Source: Hedera helix
Lineage: Eukaryota; Streptophyta; Magnoliopsida; Apiales; Araliaceae
Reading direction: 5' to 3'
Length of the DNA: 64,000 bases
Assembly (NCBI GenBank): GCA_947179155.2
Contig: OX359283.1
Coordinates: 14,169,336-14,233,335 of the forward strand
In this document: positions 10,072-21,106 of the stretch, one piece after another
How the letters are laid out: each line of letters starts with the position of its first letter
Position numbering within the stretch: position 1 is the stretch's first letter
The notes under the pieces: generated by a model
Databases searched by the model: none
What the model was told of the DNA's origin: nothing
The model's input: the letters and a program-made list of their open reading frames with translations, nothing else
Made by a program: the position numbers and the translations under genes

Positions 10072-10645
10072 AAAATATTATTAAATGGCTAATAATATTA
10101 GTAAGAGATTAAAATATTATTAAATGGGTAATAATATTAATAAGGGAATAAAATATTATTAAATGATTAATAATATTAGATAATGAATAAAATATTATTA
10201 AATGATTAATAATATTAATAAAGTAATAAAATATTATTAAATGATTAATAATATTAGATAATGATTAAAATATTATTAAATAATTAATAATATTAGATAA
10301 CGAATAAAATATTATTAAATGATTAATAATATCAGTAAAGTAATAAAATATTATTAAATGATTAATAATATTAGATAATGATTAAAATATTATTAAATAA
10401 TTAATAATATTAATAAGGGAATAAAATATTATTAAATAATTAATAATAGTAGATAATGAATAAAATATTATTAAATGATTAATAATATTAATAAAATAAT
10501 AAAATATTATTAAATGATTAATAATATTAGATAATGAATAAAATATTATTAAATGATTAATAATATTAATAAAGTAATAAAATATTATTAAATGATTAAT
10601 AATATTAGAAGGTTAATAAAATATTATTAAGTTATTAATAATATT
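10072..10645. repeat. AT-rich palindromic array, 15 units, copy 1 3' LTR
   Basis: Counterpart of the 705-1239 array: 14 x 39 + 28 = 574 bases. The spacer order differs from the 5' LTR. One AATAAGGGAAT-type unit is missing in the middle and an extra pair (AGATAATGAAT, AATAAAGTAAT) is present near the end. The array has therefore changed by whole-unit gain and loss since insertion. Confidence 0.9.
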
Positions 10646-12963
10646 ATATAAGAGTTTGAACTATATTCAATAATTAATATAAGTTTTATGTGATTGAAAT
10701 ATTATCAAGTGATGATAATATTTCCAATGTGTTTATATACCTTTAACTACATGATTATTTGGTTAAGTGTTAGATGTGTAAGAAATATAGAGGTTATCAT
10801 ATGAATGTATATATGATACTAATTTAAAGATCAACTTAATTAATTGTTAGGTGTACTCAAAGAGAAATAAATTGAATTGGTTAGCAATAGACTACGCACG
10901 AGGCAAGTTTTTCTTAACCATAACTTGTATTTATTGTTGCAAGTTTTCTTCAACCTTATTTACATTGAGCAATTCAATTATTGTTGAGCAAGTATCTACA
11001 CTCGTAGTTATTTGACAGAGTTTTAAGTGGGTTAATTATCTAAAATTATTCCACATCATTACTGTTACTGTATTCGCACATAGTGCTGTTGCAAATGTTT
11101 TAGTTCATTAATTCAAGAATTGTTTAAGAATGTCTAAGTAATTGTTTCTGCTAGACAATGCATATTTAAATTCATCAAATTGAATATTTTAAAAGCTTAT
11201 CCAAACCATTGGTTGGTGCGGATCCTTATAGTAAGACTGAAAATGAACAACCATAAATAAGGGGGATTTTTATCTGTCGGGAAACTAAATTTGTGCAAGA
11301 TGTCTGAATATTATGCATATACATATGGTACAAGAGGTTGATCCCCTCGAGTACTTGTAATGTCCTAGAATTTCCATGTCATTATGAATTAAATTATTAA
11401 TTTAATTTCTAACGAGTTAGTTTTACGAGATTATTTAAATCTTTTTATGTGATTAATTAATTATGTAATTAAATGATTATGTGATTAATTGCAAGAATTA
11501 ATTAAAGGGGGGTCACTAATATGTTAATTAAATTAGTGAACAAACCCTAAAGTTTTAATATCAAAATAATGGATAAGTTTCCTATTAATTAAATATTTAA
11601 TTAAATTGAATATAATGAGTTAATTAGATATAAAAAATTAATTAATATGATTATTAAATTAATGTAAATAATGTGAAATATTAATAATAATATTTATTAG
11701 TCCATTTAGTAAATTAACACTAATGGGTTAGAGTATTTAATTAATTAATCAATTCAATTATTATTAAATCATGGATTGAATAATTAATGTGTAAATTATT
11801 AAATTAGCCCAACATGAATCAATTAGTAGCCCAAGTGAATAATAATAAAACTTGGCAAACTAGTAGCCCAAACAATTTAAATGAAGCTCAAAAGAAATTA
11901 AAACAAAATCCAATACTTGGCCCACTTGGAATTTAATTATGTAACTTATTATTTACTAAAAAGTGAACAAGTGACATTCTTTTTGGGACAAGCCTCATGT
12001 GTTGCCGGCAAGGGAGAAAAGAGAGTGATGGGATTATTTTTGTTTTATTTTATTTTCATTTATTTAAATATTAGGTTGGTTGTTTTGATTTTTGGGAAAA
12101 AAATTTCCCACAAAATCTTCACCAACTAAGTCCTTGGCCTAGTTTTCTTGTGTAAGCTTCCATCTAGGGGCATGGTGAATTATAGATATAATTTTTGTAT
12201 CTAAAAATTTTTCAAGTATAATTGCTTTAGTAAAGCATATACATTTCATTTTTTTCTCCAAATCCAAAAGAGATAGTGGAGAGAAAAATTTAGTGAGAGC
12301 AAAATATTTGAAAAAGCAAAGATAAAGAAGGAGGCGAAGATCATTTTGTTCATGCCTTCAAACCTCACCATCTATTTTGGAAGAAAAAGGAAAATAGTCA
12401 TTAAATGTAGCTTTGCTTTTAAATTAAATAAATCATCATGTTAGTATAAACATGCTAATATAGTTAGTAATGTGTATTAGTAATATTTATGTCATGCTTG
12501 AGTTTAATATGTTTGGTTTGTATTTTGGTATATTTTGTATGATAAAAACATGTGTTTGGTAGTGTGTAAACAAGTCTCAAAATAATGATCAAAAATATTT
12601 TTATAATATTTAGATTTAATGTTCTAATATTATAGAACATTAAATCATGAGAAAAACAAAGTTTGGATCACTCAAAATAGAGTTATACACAAAAAGTTAT
12701 GATTTGTGGTAGTTTATGTGATGTAAAAATTTTTATTAAAAAAATTGATATTAAATCATGAAAAATTAAATTTTTATGTTATAAATTGATATTAAGTGAT
12801 TGGTAATTTATTTGGATTTTTATTGAGGAGTTAAAGCTTACTTGATAGTATAATTTTTATTAAAGTGTGTATTGCCGGACACTGTTCACATTCTGCTAAA
12901 GAAAAAAAAAAAAAAAAGGAACTGGTCGCGCAATGCACGCCAGCTTGTTGGCTGGCAGACGCG

Positions 12964-13090
12964 GAGCCAAACGACGTCGTTTGGCTCAGAAAATTTTTAC
13001 TACGCGCGTTATGCGCGAAAGCCGTTTGCCGGTTATTCAAAACGACACCGTTTTGGGCCGTTTCTTTTGTTACGCGCGCAATGCGCAGTA
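12964..13090. repeat. GC-rich palindrome cassette in solo LTR A
   Basis: A perfect 24-base palindrome centred on AAACGACGTCGTTT occupies 12964-12987. ACGCGCGTTATGCGCG and TACGCGCGCAATGCGC follow to about 13090. The same core occurs in the LARD LTRs and in solo LTR C. CG dinucleotides survive here although the surrounding DNA is strongly AT-rich. Confidence 0.75.
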
Positions 13091-13199
13091 AGAAAATTTT
13101 CGGCGAAATTATCATACTGCCCCACCGTTCGTTTTTCTGCGTAATTACTAATTTGCCCTCGGATCAGTTTTTGGTTTAATTACAGAATTGTCATTCTGC

Positions 13200-13990
13200 A
13201 TATTTTTAATTAATTTAAATGTTTAAAAATTAATTTAAAATTATAACAAAAATAATAATAATACAAAAATGATATTTGAGATGATATTTTTCATTAAGTT
13301 TAATATTTAAATATTTTAAATATTAATCTAATTAGCTAAATTTATGGTTAAGTTAAATAAATAAAGATTTCATTAATTATTTATTATTATCTAAAATGTT
13401 AATAATAAATAAAGGTGATAAATTAGAAATTATTATTTAATTCCTATTAAATAATAATTAAAGAGAGATAAAAATTTATAAATTAATTATTTATTATTTA
13501 AATATTATTAAATAATAAATAAGGATAATTAAGTAATTAATTATTATTTAATTAAATAGTGATTAATGGAAATTAAGTTATTAGATTAATAATTTTTTTT
13601 AATAAATAAGGATAAATAAATTGATTATTATTTAACCTTAGATAATAATTAAAATTAATTAAATAATTAATTATTATTTAATTGATATTAAATAATAATT
13701 AAAAAGGATAAAATTAGTAAACTATTATTTAATTTCCTTAAATTAAATAATAAGTGAGGTTAATTACTTAGTTAATTATTTGTTGATTAATATTAAATTA
13801 AGGAAGGTTAAAATTAAATCAATAATTATTTATTATTTAATTATTATTAAATAATAAGTAAGTACAATTAGTTATTATTTATTTTAAATAATAACTAAAG
13901 TTAATTAATTAATTTTTATTTAATCAAGATTAAATAGTAATTAAATAGAGATTGAGTTAATAAAATAATTGGAATTTAATTATGCTTTAA
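13200..13990. repeat. AT palindrome-rich region of solo LTR A
   Basis: Irregular repeats of TTATTATTTAATTA / TAATTAAATAATAA with many self-complementary segments. This is the positional equivalent of the 39-bp array in copy 1 and of 56150-56720 in solo LTR B, but without a clean period. Confidence 0.6.
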
Positions 13991-16044
13991 TTAAACAATT
14001 GTAATAAGTTGTTTAAGGGTTTAATAAGTATCCAACACTTAAGAAAAATATTTTCTAAATTATTAAATTATTAACCTAATTTGATTGAGGGTCTATAAGG
14101 TTAATAATATTATTTTGACTGATGTAAATTATGTGTTAGTACTTGTGTGTGGTAAATAAGTTCCTTAGTGAGCGTATAATTGTGGAAATACGCCGTACTA
14201 ATTATTAGACCAACTTTATTATTGATTAGATCTTTTAAAACCAGTTAGTTAAAGCTAGACATTAATTGTAGCTGAGCAGACAGGCAAGTTCCTTATCTCT
14301 AAACTCATTTCATTGAACAATTATTTATTTAAGCTTGAGCTGTTATTTCCAAGCATGCTTCGAGTGGTTTAATTACTTTACAATTATTCCACATCGATAT
14401 TGTTGTTATTCGCACTTGGTGCACTTGATATTGTACAGTCATTGACTTATACTTATTTATTGTTCTACTGTTTAAAGAATTGTTCAAAGTAGGTCTAAGC
14501 CATTGTTCGACTAGACATTTATGTTAAAGATTTTAAAAGCTATCCAAATCATTGAAAATGCGAATTCTTAGACTATTATGAACACCCCTTTATTATAGGG
14601 GAGTACCCTGTATCTAATATCATGTACAAAATACGAAAATTAAATGTTATGCATACACATATTGTACTGAGGCTGATCCCCTCGAGTACATATTTCTGGT
14701 AGTAACTATTAGGTCAACCTGTAACGACCCCGAAATTCGACCCACTTTATTACCTTAGTTTTTCATATTTATGAAACATTATCTTCATTACGTCCGAATT
14801 TCGGTCCGTTAATATATCTTTCATCACCTAATATGATCCATTATTTAATTTCAAAATCATCAATTACCAAATTTTCGGTATAAATTTTTTCTTTTTCTTG
14901 ATTCAATCGTTGCATTGAAATATTTGAACATTTAAATTCTTACATTTCGATCCTAGTCCCATGGATCGTAACCTTAACCTTTTTCTTTTCTTTTACTAGT
15001 GTCAAACAGTTCAACATTCACAATTTAGTATTATTCATATCCATACAATTTTCTTTATTTCATAATTCGTAATTCATAATAATTTCTACCCTGACCATCA
15101 TCATGAACAATCACAATTCATAATTTAATACTACTCGCTCTATCCAGATCCAACATATATGTACATACAAAATAACACTATAAAATTAACAATAGTATTC
15201 ACGCTATGTTACTGAAATATAACAATAACGTTCACAACCTTCAGTGATTATCCGTCTTTATATCATCTGATATTTTTTGAAATTCATTTCTTTCCTGCAA
15301 AAATGTTTATTAAACAAGTAATGAGCACAACGGCTCAGCAAGTTCAACAGCTATACTTCACGTAGCACATACTTTATCATGCTTGGTGTGTGTCATACAT
15401 CATGTGCTTGTGCTTCTACTATAGCAATATATCTCATATATATTCATATCATTGCACAAAATACACATTGTGGTCATATTAATCACGTATCACGTAACAC
15501 ATAATTTGTATGCAGTTAAAACAAGAATTACATATCATAACATTTCAATATTTATCATAAAAGGGACTGAAGAACTTGCCTGACGTCCAGTTATTTAAAT
15601 TGTTAGCTCAAACCCTTAACTCGATCAACCTATGATCATAAAATAATCAAATAATAATTATTTAACTCCTTGTGATATTAATTTAATTAATTAATATCAT
15701 CTCTAGGCCAATTATTAATTTATATGGCCAATTATATTAACCTCGTTCCTTAAAATATTCATTTAACTTAATATTTAATGCCTTCACTATGGACAACCCG
15801 GCTCATCGGATAAAATTTAACATAATTGGTTGTCCGGATTTTTATTTATTCATTTTCTAACCTTTAAACTCATTAGATTAATATTTAAAATATTTAAATA
15901 TTAATTCCCAATATTTAATATTTTTACAAAAATATTAAATTTAATACCCAAATATCATTTCTATATTTTTAGTATTTTTTTCTATAATTTTCTAGAATTT
16001 TTAAACAATTTTTAAACATTTATTTCAATTAAGAATAATTTCTG

Positions 16045-16250
16045 GGGGCATTTTAGTAATTTCCGCGCCCATAGGGACTCATTCGGTATTTCCCGAAAAG
16101 TCCAGGGGCATTTCTGTCATTTCCGCGGCTTTGGGACTCATTCGGTATTTTTTGGAAAGCTAAGGGGCAGTTTCGTAAATTCCGTGCGTCAAGGGACACG
16201 CTAGTCTTTTCTGGAAAAGGCCGGGGGCAAAATAGTACTTTCGCCCATAC
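16045..16250. repeat. Tandem repeat, about 59-bp period, in the LARD LTR
   Basis: Roughly three and a half units, each starting GGGGCA(T/G)TTT and containing GGGACTCATTCGGTATTT or a diverged form (GGGACACGCTAGTCTTTT). Units begin near 16045, 16103, 16162 and 16222. The second LTR holds the same block at about 22432-22637. Solo LTR C has a diverged form at 41247-41375. Confidence 0.75.
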
Positions 16251-16289
16251 TCGCCCCGCGCGATGCGCGTACCTTCCCCTATCGTTCCA

Positions 16290-16420
16290 AAACGACGTCG
16301 TTTGGTGCCACTGTTTGGGACAATCGCGCATTGCGCGGACGACCAAACCTTACGCCACCAAACGACGTCGTTTTTATCCCTTCTCTGCCAAAAAAATGGC
16401 TGCCGCGCATTGCGCGGCAG
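16290..16420. repeat. GC-rich palindrome cassette in the LARD 3' LTR
   Basis: AAACGACGTCGTTT occurs twice (16290-16303 and 16360-16373). CGCGCATTGCGCG lies near 16325-16338. A 21-base palindrome around GCCGCGCATTGCGCGGC occupies 16400-16420. The other LARD LTR repeats all of these near 22676-22807. The ACGT core resembles plant bZIP sites, but binding is not shown. Confidence 0.8.
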
Positions 16421-18144
16421 CCCTTTTTCTCCTTCTTCTTTCAGCCACCAACAGTAACCAGCCTTTGCAAAAATTATTCCATTTTTACACCAAATTCCAC
16501 AATAAAACCCTTCCAAAAATTATATAACTCATAGATATACATCCAAAAATTATTTGGAATAATTTTCTTAATTAATTAATAATTTTCCACAAAATTATTT
16601 TATTACTAAAATACATAATTAAATCAAATAAAAATATTTATACCTTCCTTTAAGCTTGGAATTCTTCCCCATGATGGCTCCAATATTTTCCTCTCTCTCT
16701 TGTGGTGGCCATGGAGGTCAAAAGGTGGTGGTTGGTGGTGGTTCGGATTGTCACGGTGGAGAACAAAGGCACAAAAGTGTGTGTGTTTTGTTTTTCTTTT
16801 TCTTCCTATTTTCTTGTTCTTTCTTTGTTTCTTTTTCTTTTCCCTTTTCTCACTTTTATAACATTAACACTTAATTACTTTTAATAATCCACCGATTCCA
16901 CCGCCTCACACACGCCGACTTAGCCAAAAATTATGCATGAAATAAATTGTTTTTATACATTATGTAATTATATCATGTAATAAATATTCTATATAATATA
17001 TATAAAATATTTATTTTAATTCACTAAAATTCATAACATGATTTATAATTAATTTTAATACCTCTTTTGGGTACTTTACTTGACAAATTTTGTACACGCA
17101 TATCGCCATGCATGTAATTATATGAGGTAATTTTTACCTCCAAAATTCATAAAATAATTCATATAACTTATAAAAATTATTTTTCACAATTTTTCACTTC
17201 GTTACTTGTACAACATGTTACATTAACATGTTCACGTTTCCAAAATATTATCTTTCATAAAAGTCATAATAATTTCATTATACATAACCATAATTTTTAT
17301 TAAATTAAAACATTCCTTTTTCTTATTTATTATTCAATTTCTTTAATATTCATATTAATTTCTTTATATATAAATTATATAATTTAATATTATATAATTT
17401 ATATAATTACATTCTCCTTTTTAAATAATTTCTTAATTTCCTCCAACTTTATTCCATTTAATCACCTTATATAAATTACATAATTATTCTTATATAATTT
17501 ATATAATTATTATTTTCTTCATACCTTATTTTAATTTCCTTATATAATTTATTATTATATAATTTATTATTATATAATTTATATAATTACTTTTCCTTCT
17601 CAATTAATTTCTAAATTTCCACAATAATTCTTAATTAAATCTAAAATCAATAATTACAATTTTATTAACTTCCTCATTCGCATTTTATTTAAATTTGGAT
17701 TAATTTAATTATTAATCCCTTTAATTTTCATAATTAATAACATTTATAATTAGTAATTAAACATAACACACATATATATACAAATGTATATATATAAATA
17801 TATACATATTTAATTCATGCATTTACATTATCACATATCCTCCTTTAAAATCATAACTTTTGTACTTCCACAATAATTAAATTGTACAATTTATTGTACA
17901 TTTACCTGATTTTTTTTTTTTTTATTCTTCATAAATTGTATTTAAACAACTTATTTACTTTTTAATTTTTTTCTAAACCAACACAAATCATCACCATCTC
18001 TGTACAAATTTAATTTATCAATTAAATCCCTTCACATACCTTAAATCACATAATATAATAATTAATTTAACAACCTTGATAATTTTATCAATTAAATTCC
18101 CATTTAATATTATTAAAGAAATCCTGTAATTTCGGATCCTCACA

Positions 18145-18180
18145 TTCTTCCCCCCTTAACAGGATTCCGTCCTCGGAATC
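18145..18180 (-). other. Polypurine tract and upstream hairpin of the LARD
   Basis: On the minus strand TTCCGAGGACGGAA is followed by GTTAAGGGGGGAAGAA and then the LTR start TGTGAGG. The layout and sequence match copy 1 (8383-8417), evidence that this element uses the same replication machinery. Confidence 0.85.
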
Positions 18181-18627
18181 ATAATTGTCGTACTAATCAT
18201 ACGTATTTTATTTATTGCACATTAATATACCTTTATCTTAATAAATAATAATTAATTCCATAATAATTATATTCTTTCATCTTTAATATCTATAACTTAC
18301 ATGGATAACCTCATAATGATCATTACTATTAGAATATTCAATTTATAATTTCTTTAAAATATTTCTTGATGCACTTATCAAGATAATTTCCCATTCTCTT
18401 CTTTCTTTAATCACACTTATCCTTACTCCATTCACTTATTTCATTCTCTTTATTGTACATCATTTATATTTTGCGCATTCATCATTCTCTTCTTAATTCA
18501 TCCTCATGAATTTTCTTCACATTTCCTAGATCCTTCTTTAATACCACCATCATTCAATACTAAGTTCTAAACGTTAACCTTTACTTAATTTATCATATTC
18601 TTTATTTTAGATTATTTCAAAAATTCT

Positions 18628-18675
18628 GGGTGTCACATTCACCCCTCCTTCATAAAATTTCGTCCTCGAAATTTC
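18628..18675 (-). other. Second, embedded polypurine/LTR-start junction inside the LARD
   Basis: On the minus strand: GAAATTTCGAGGACGAAATT, then a purine tract GAAGGAGGGGTGAA, then TGTGACACCC. This has the form of a gypsy 3' end (hairpin, polypurine tract, LTR start) but of a different family from the LARD's own LTR (TGTGAGGATCC). About 480 bases separate it from the functional junction, which suggests a captured fragment of another element. Confidence 0.65.
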
Positions 18676-18943
18676 TATGTACTCATAGTTCATTAATTTG
18701 TAACGTACACAATTTCTTTACATTTATTCCACATATCTTTATTTCCTTTCTTTCTCGTAGTCATTGCACATTACAATATTCCAATTCATCACATTTCATA
18801 CTTTCTTTACTTCACCATTATTGCTTTCATTATCACTCACATTTAAATAATACTACCCCATCCTACCATCCAATCTTCATAAGAGTAGAGGAAAAATAAA
18901 ATTTTAAACAAAACTTTTTGTAGTATACTAAATGAACTTTTAT

Positions 18944-19104
18944 CCCGGTTTAACAGTACTTCACTCCCGGAGTACGTCGTACTGCAAACCACTGACAGTG
19001 GGTTAGTCTGTCATTAAAGTAAACATGTACCCCGGTTACAGTACTTCACTCCCAGAGTACATCGTACTGCAAACCCTGACAGTGGATCAGTCTGTCATTA
19101 AAGT
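18944..19104. repeat. Two-copy tandem repeat in the LARD core
   Basis: Units at 18944-19020 and 19031-19104 (start-to-start 87 bases) share CAGTACTTCACTCCC, GAGTAC(G/A)TCGTACTGC, CTGACAGTGG and AGTCTGTCATTAAAGT. Each unit contains the self-complementary pieces AGTAC and GTACT. Confidence 0.85.
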
Positions 19105-21092
19105 GATGTATATTTAATCCGTAATTTGGCACGCCATTAGAACAATCTGTCATGCCCGTGTTTCTTAATCTTTTTGTTCATCTCAGCCTTAGAATCCATT
19201 CAAAATAATTCGATTGGTTATAACTTTCAAAGAATTATGAATTCAATAAATATTTTTCAAAATTTGTCTAGCTGAATCAAATAGCTTAGACTTGTATTTC
19301 TTCAACACTTGTCTAGCCAGATCAATTAGCATAAACTTTCTTTTAACAATTTATAATCCGCAGAAATTTTTAAAACATTCATCATGTCAAAACTTTTCAA
19401 AACGTCTAGCCGAGTCAAATGGCAAGGACTTATAGTTCTGACATACCTTCAAAAATCAAAATTATTTATGACTTCATGTTACCGCGTCATTTTGACAGCC
19501 CGTTGAGAATTCCGTCGTTAATAATTCCTACACCATAAACCATACTTTATGGTGTTGAATCATCTTATAACGAAATAGTACCGCACCGTCTCAACAACAC
19601 GTTGAGCATTCCGTCATTCATCACATCTGCACCGGGCTAAAAGGTGCGTGGATGATTCTTTTGAAATACATTTTGATGTTAAAAATATTTTTGTCTAGCC
19701 GAAACAAGTAGCATAGACACTTTTTTTTTTTTTTTTTTTAATTCGCTTAAAAAAATTCTTTGTACTTTTCAAAGCACACCCGTGCCAAATCAACTTGAGG
19801 CAAAAAAATTTGAAGTCTAGCATAGCTAGAAGAGTGGGAATATCCTAAATTCCCTAACATTTTAACACCTCTGCCACCTTCGGTTCTTTCACTTAATTAT
19901 ATTATTCGTTGCTAGGACTATTGTTATTTATCATATTAAAATTTATAACTACTCCAACTTTTCTATACCCCCGTATAGTTCATCAAAATTGTCACACATT
20001 ATGAGTCCAGGAACTTACCACAAGAATATGAGTTTAGAAGCTTGTCCTAGCAATATGTAGTCTGAGAACATATCAAAGACTATCCATATGCTGAGGGGCT
20101 CAAAACATACCATACCAATATGAGTCATGGACTTACCACATGCATGAGTTTTAAGAACTCGTGCCTAAACTTAATATTATCTATCTATCAGAAACTCTTA
20201 GCGCGACTCTAACATTTCAATGATTATCACATAGTAACGAAGTAAACACAAATCCCCCGCCCATACAAAGGATTGTGCAGCTCAGTCACCACATGAGTTC
20301 TCAAATGAAATTTCGTACCCAAGTTTTCTACCCCCTTATCATAACCTTTCTGTCATTAATGTCTCATCATTCTCTGAATTCTTTTTTGTACTATTTCATA
20401 GTATCATATCTCTTTATAGCATCAAGCTATACCTCGTTGACCATTAACAGGTCTTTCTATTATTTCACATCCTCACTTGATCCCATCATGACCTTGCTTT
20501 ACAATCCATTCCTTACTCGTTTCCTTTATCTTATGATCGTATCGTAGTACGATCCTCTAGCTATTCCTGATCATATTGTTATGATCTCTTCCTATAAGTT
20601 TTGGATTACCTTGTCATCTTTATTGCTTAAATCAGGTGTCCCCTGATTATCTTTGAGATTCATCTTTGCATCATTTCAGATATTCTCTCAATTATGTTCT
20701 TAATTGAACTTATAAATTTTCTTAATTCCTTATCTCCATTCAAATCTTCCTTAACATCTTTATCTCTTCCTTATAATCTTTTATCTTTCATATTTCTTTC
20801 ACTTTAGCCCATATTAGAGAACTGTATCTCTTAACTTATATTTTTCTATTTTAATTCCCCCATGTTCATCAAACTTATCACGTATTTGGACTCAGGAACT
20901 TACCATAATCATATGGTTGAGGAGCTTGTCCTAGTCAGGCCATAGTCGCCCATTCGCTAAAGGGGCTCCACCATATAATCATGAGTCACGAGTTTACCAT
21001 GCGCTTGAGTTTTCAGAACACTCAACTAACCGTACTCTTCCTTACTTAGGTTATAGCCTAAGGTATCATTTACCTAAGGTTTATAACCTCTA

Positions 21093-21104
21093 GCTCTGAT
21101 ACCA
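21093..21104 (-). other. Primer-binding site of the LARD
   Basis: On the minus strand TGGTATCAGAGC, an exact complement to the 3' end of plant initiator tRNA-Met, two bases after the 5' LTR. An intact primer site together with near-identical LTRs suggests recent activity. Confidence 0.95.
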
Positions 21105-21106
21105 AC

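Larger units (their letters stand above)
8418..11355 (+). mobile_element. 3' LTR of copy 1, first part
   Basis: Starts TGTAATGACCACG after the polypurine tract and matches the window-start LTR from 9369 onward. It is interrupted at 11355 by solo LTR A, and the rest resumes at 25045. GTACT at 11351-11355 is repeated at 25045-25049 as the target-site duplication. It contains the U3 promoter (9136-9143), the GC cassette (9753-9850), the AT array (10072-10645) and GCTGATCCCCTCGAGTAC just before the break. Confidence 0.95.
11356..14719 (+). mobile_element. Solo LTR, family A (left part)
   Basis: Begins TGTAATGTCC straight after GTACT (11351-11355). With its right part (24529-25044) it makes about 3.9 kb of LTR ending in GGGCGTCACA. 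No primer site, gag or pol is present, so it is a solo LTR left by LTR-LTR recombination. It shares landmarks with the copy 1 LTR, notably GCTGATCCCCTCGAGTAC near 14672 and the TGCTCACCCTTGCTATATCATGA region near 24705, so it is a related family. It is itself interrupted at 14720 by the LARD. Small open frames inside (for example 11917-12129) have no protein-like features. Confidence 0.9.
14720..18144 (-). repeat. 3' LTR of the LARD
   Basis: 3,425 bases. On the minus strand it starts TGTGAGGATCC at 18144 and ends ...GGGGTCGTTACA at 14720. A TATA-like TTATAAAAGTGAG (minus) lies near 16850-16862. Next in transcription order come the GC palindromes (16290-16420), the 59-bp tandem repeats (16045-16250), an AT palindrome zone (15870-15950) and the TGAGC/GCTCA stem-loop (15325-15350). 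Small open frames in the GC part are repeat shadows. Confidence 0.95.
18181..21092 (-). other. Non-coding core of the LARD
   Basis: About 2.9 kb with no retrotransposon protein motif on either strand; the two longest open frames (18630-18899 and 20275-20547, plus strand) are low-complexity and antisense to the element. Visible structure includes a tandem duplication at 18944-19104. Four or more copies of a GTCTAGCCGAATCAAATAGC-like motif lie near 19267, 19306, 19404 and 19693. Two related blocks around CCCGTTGAGAATTCCGTC and CACGTTGAGCATTCCGTC lie near 19500 and 19605, and a T run of about 20 lies near 19720-19739. The minus-strand leader begins GTTATAAACCTTAGG, like copy 1. Confidence 0.75.

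Noticed and set aside
12831..13179. Overlapping open frames on both strands
   Set aside because: They come from the GC palindrome cassette of solo LTR A; frames on both strands mirror each other and no protein family is visible.
16053..16874. Several 60-118 codon open frames, repeated at 22439-23271
   Set aside because: They lie in both LARD LTRs over tandem and palindromic repeats; composition and overlap on both strands mark them as shadows.
18630..20547. Plus-strand open frames of 89 and 90 codons in the LARD core
   Set aside because: Low-complexity, antisense to the element and without motifs; not evidence of a captured gene.
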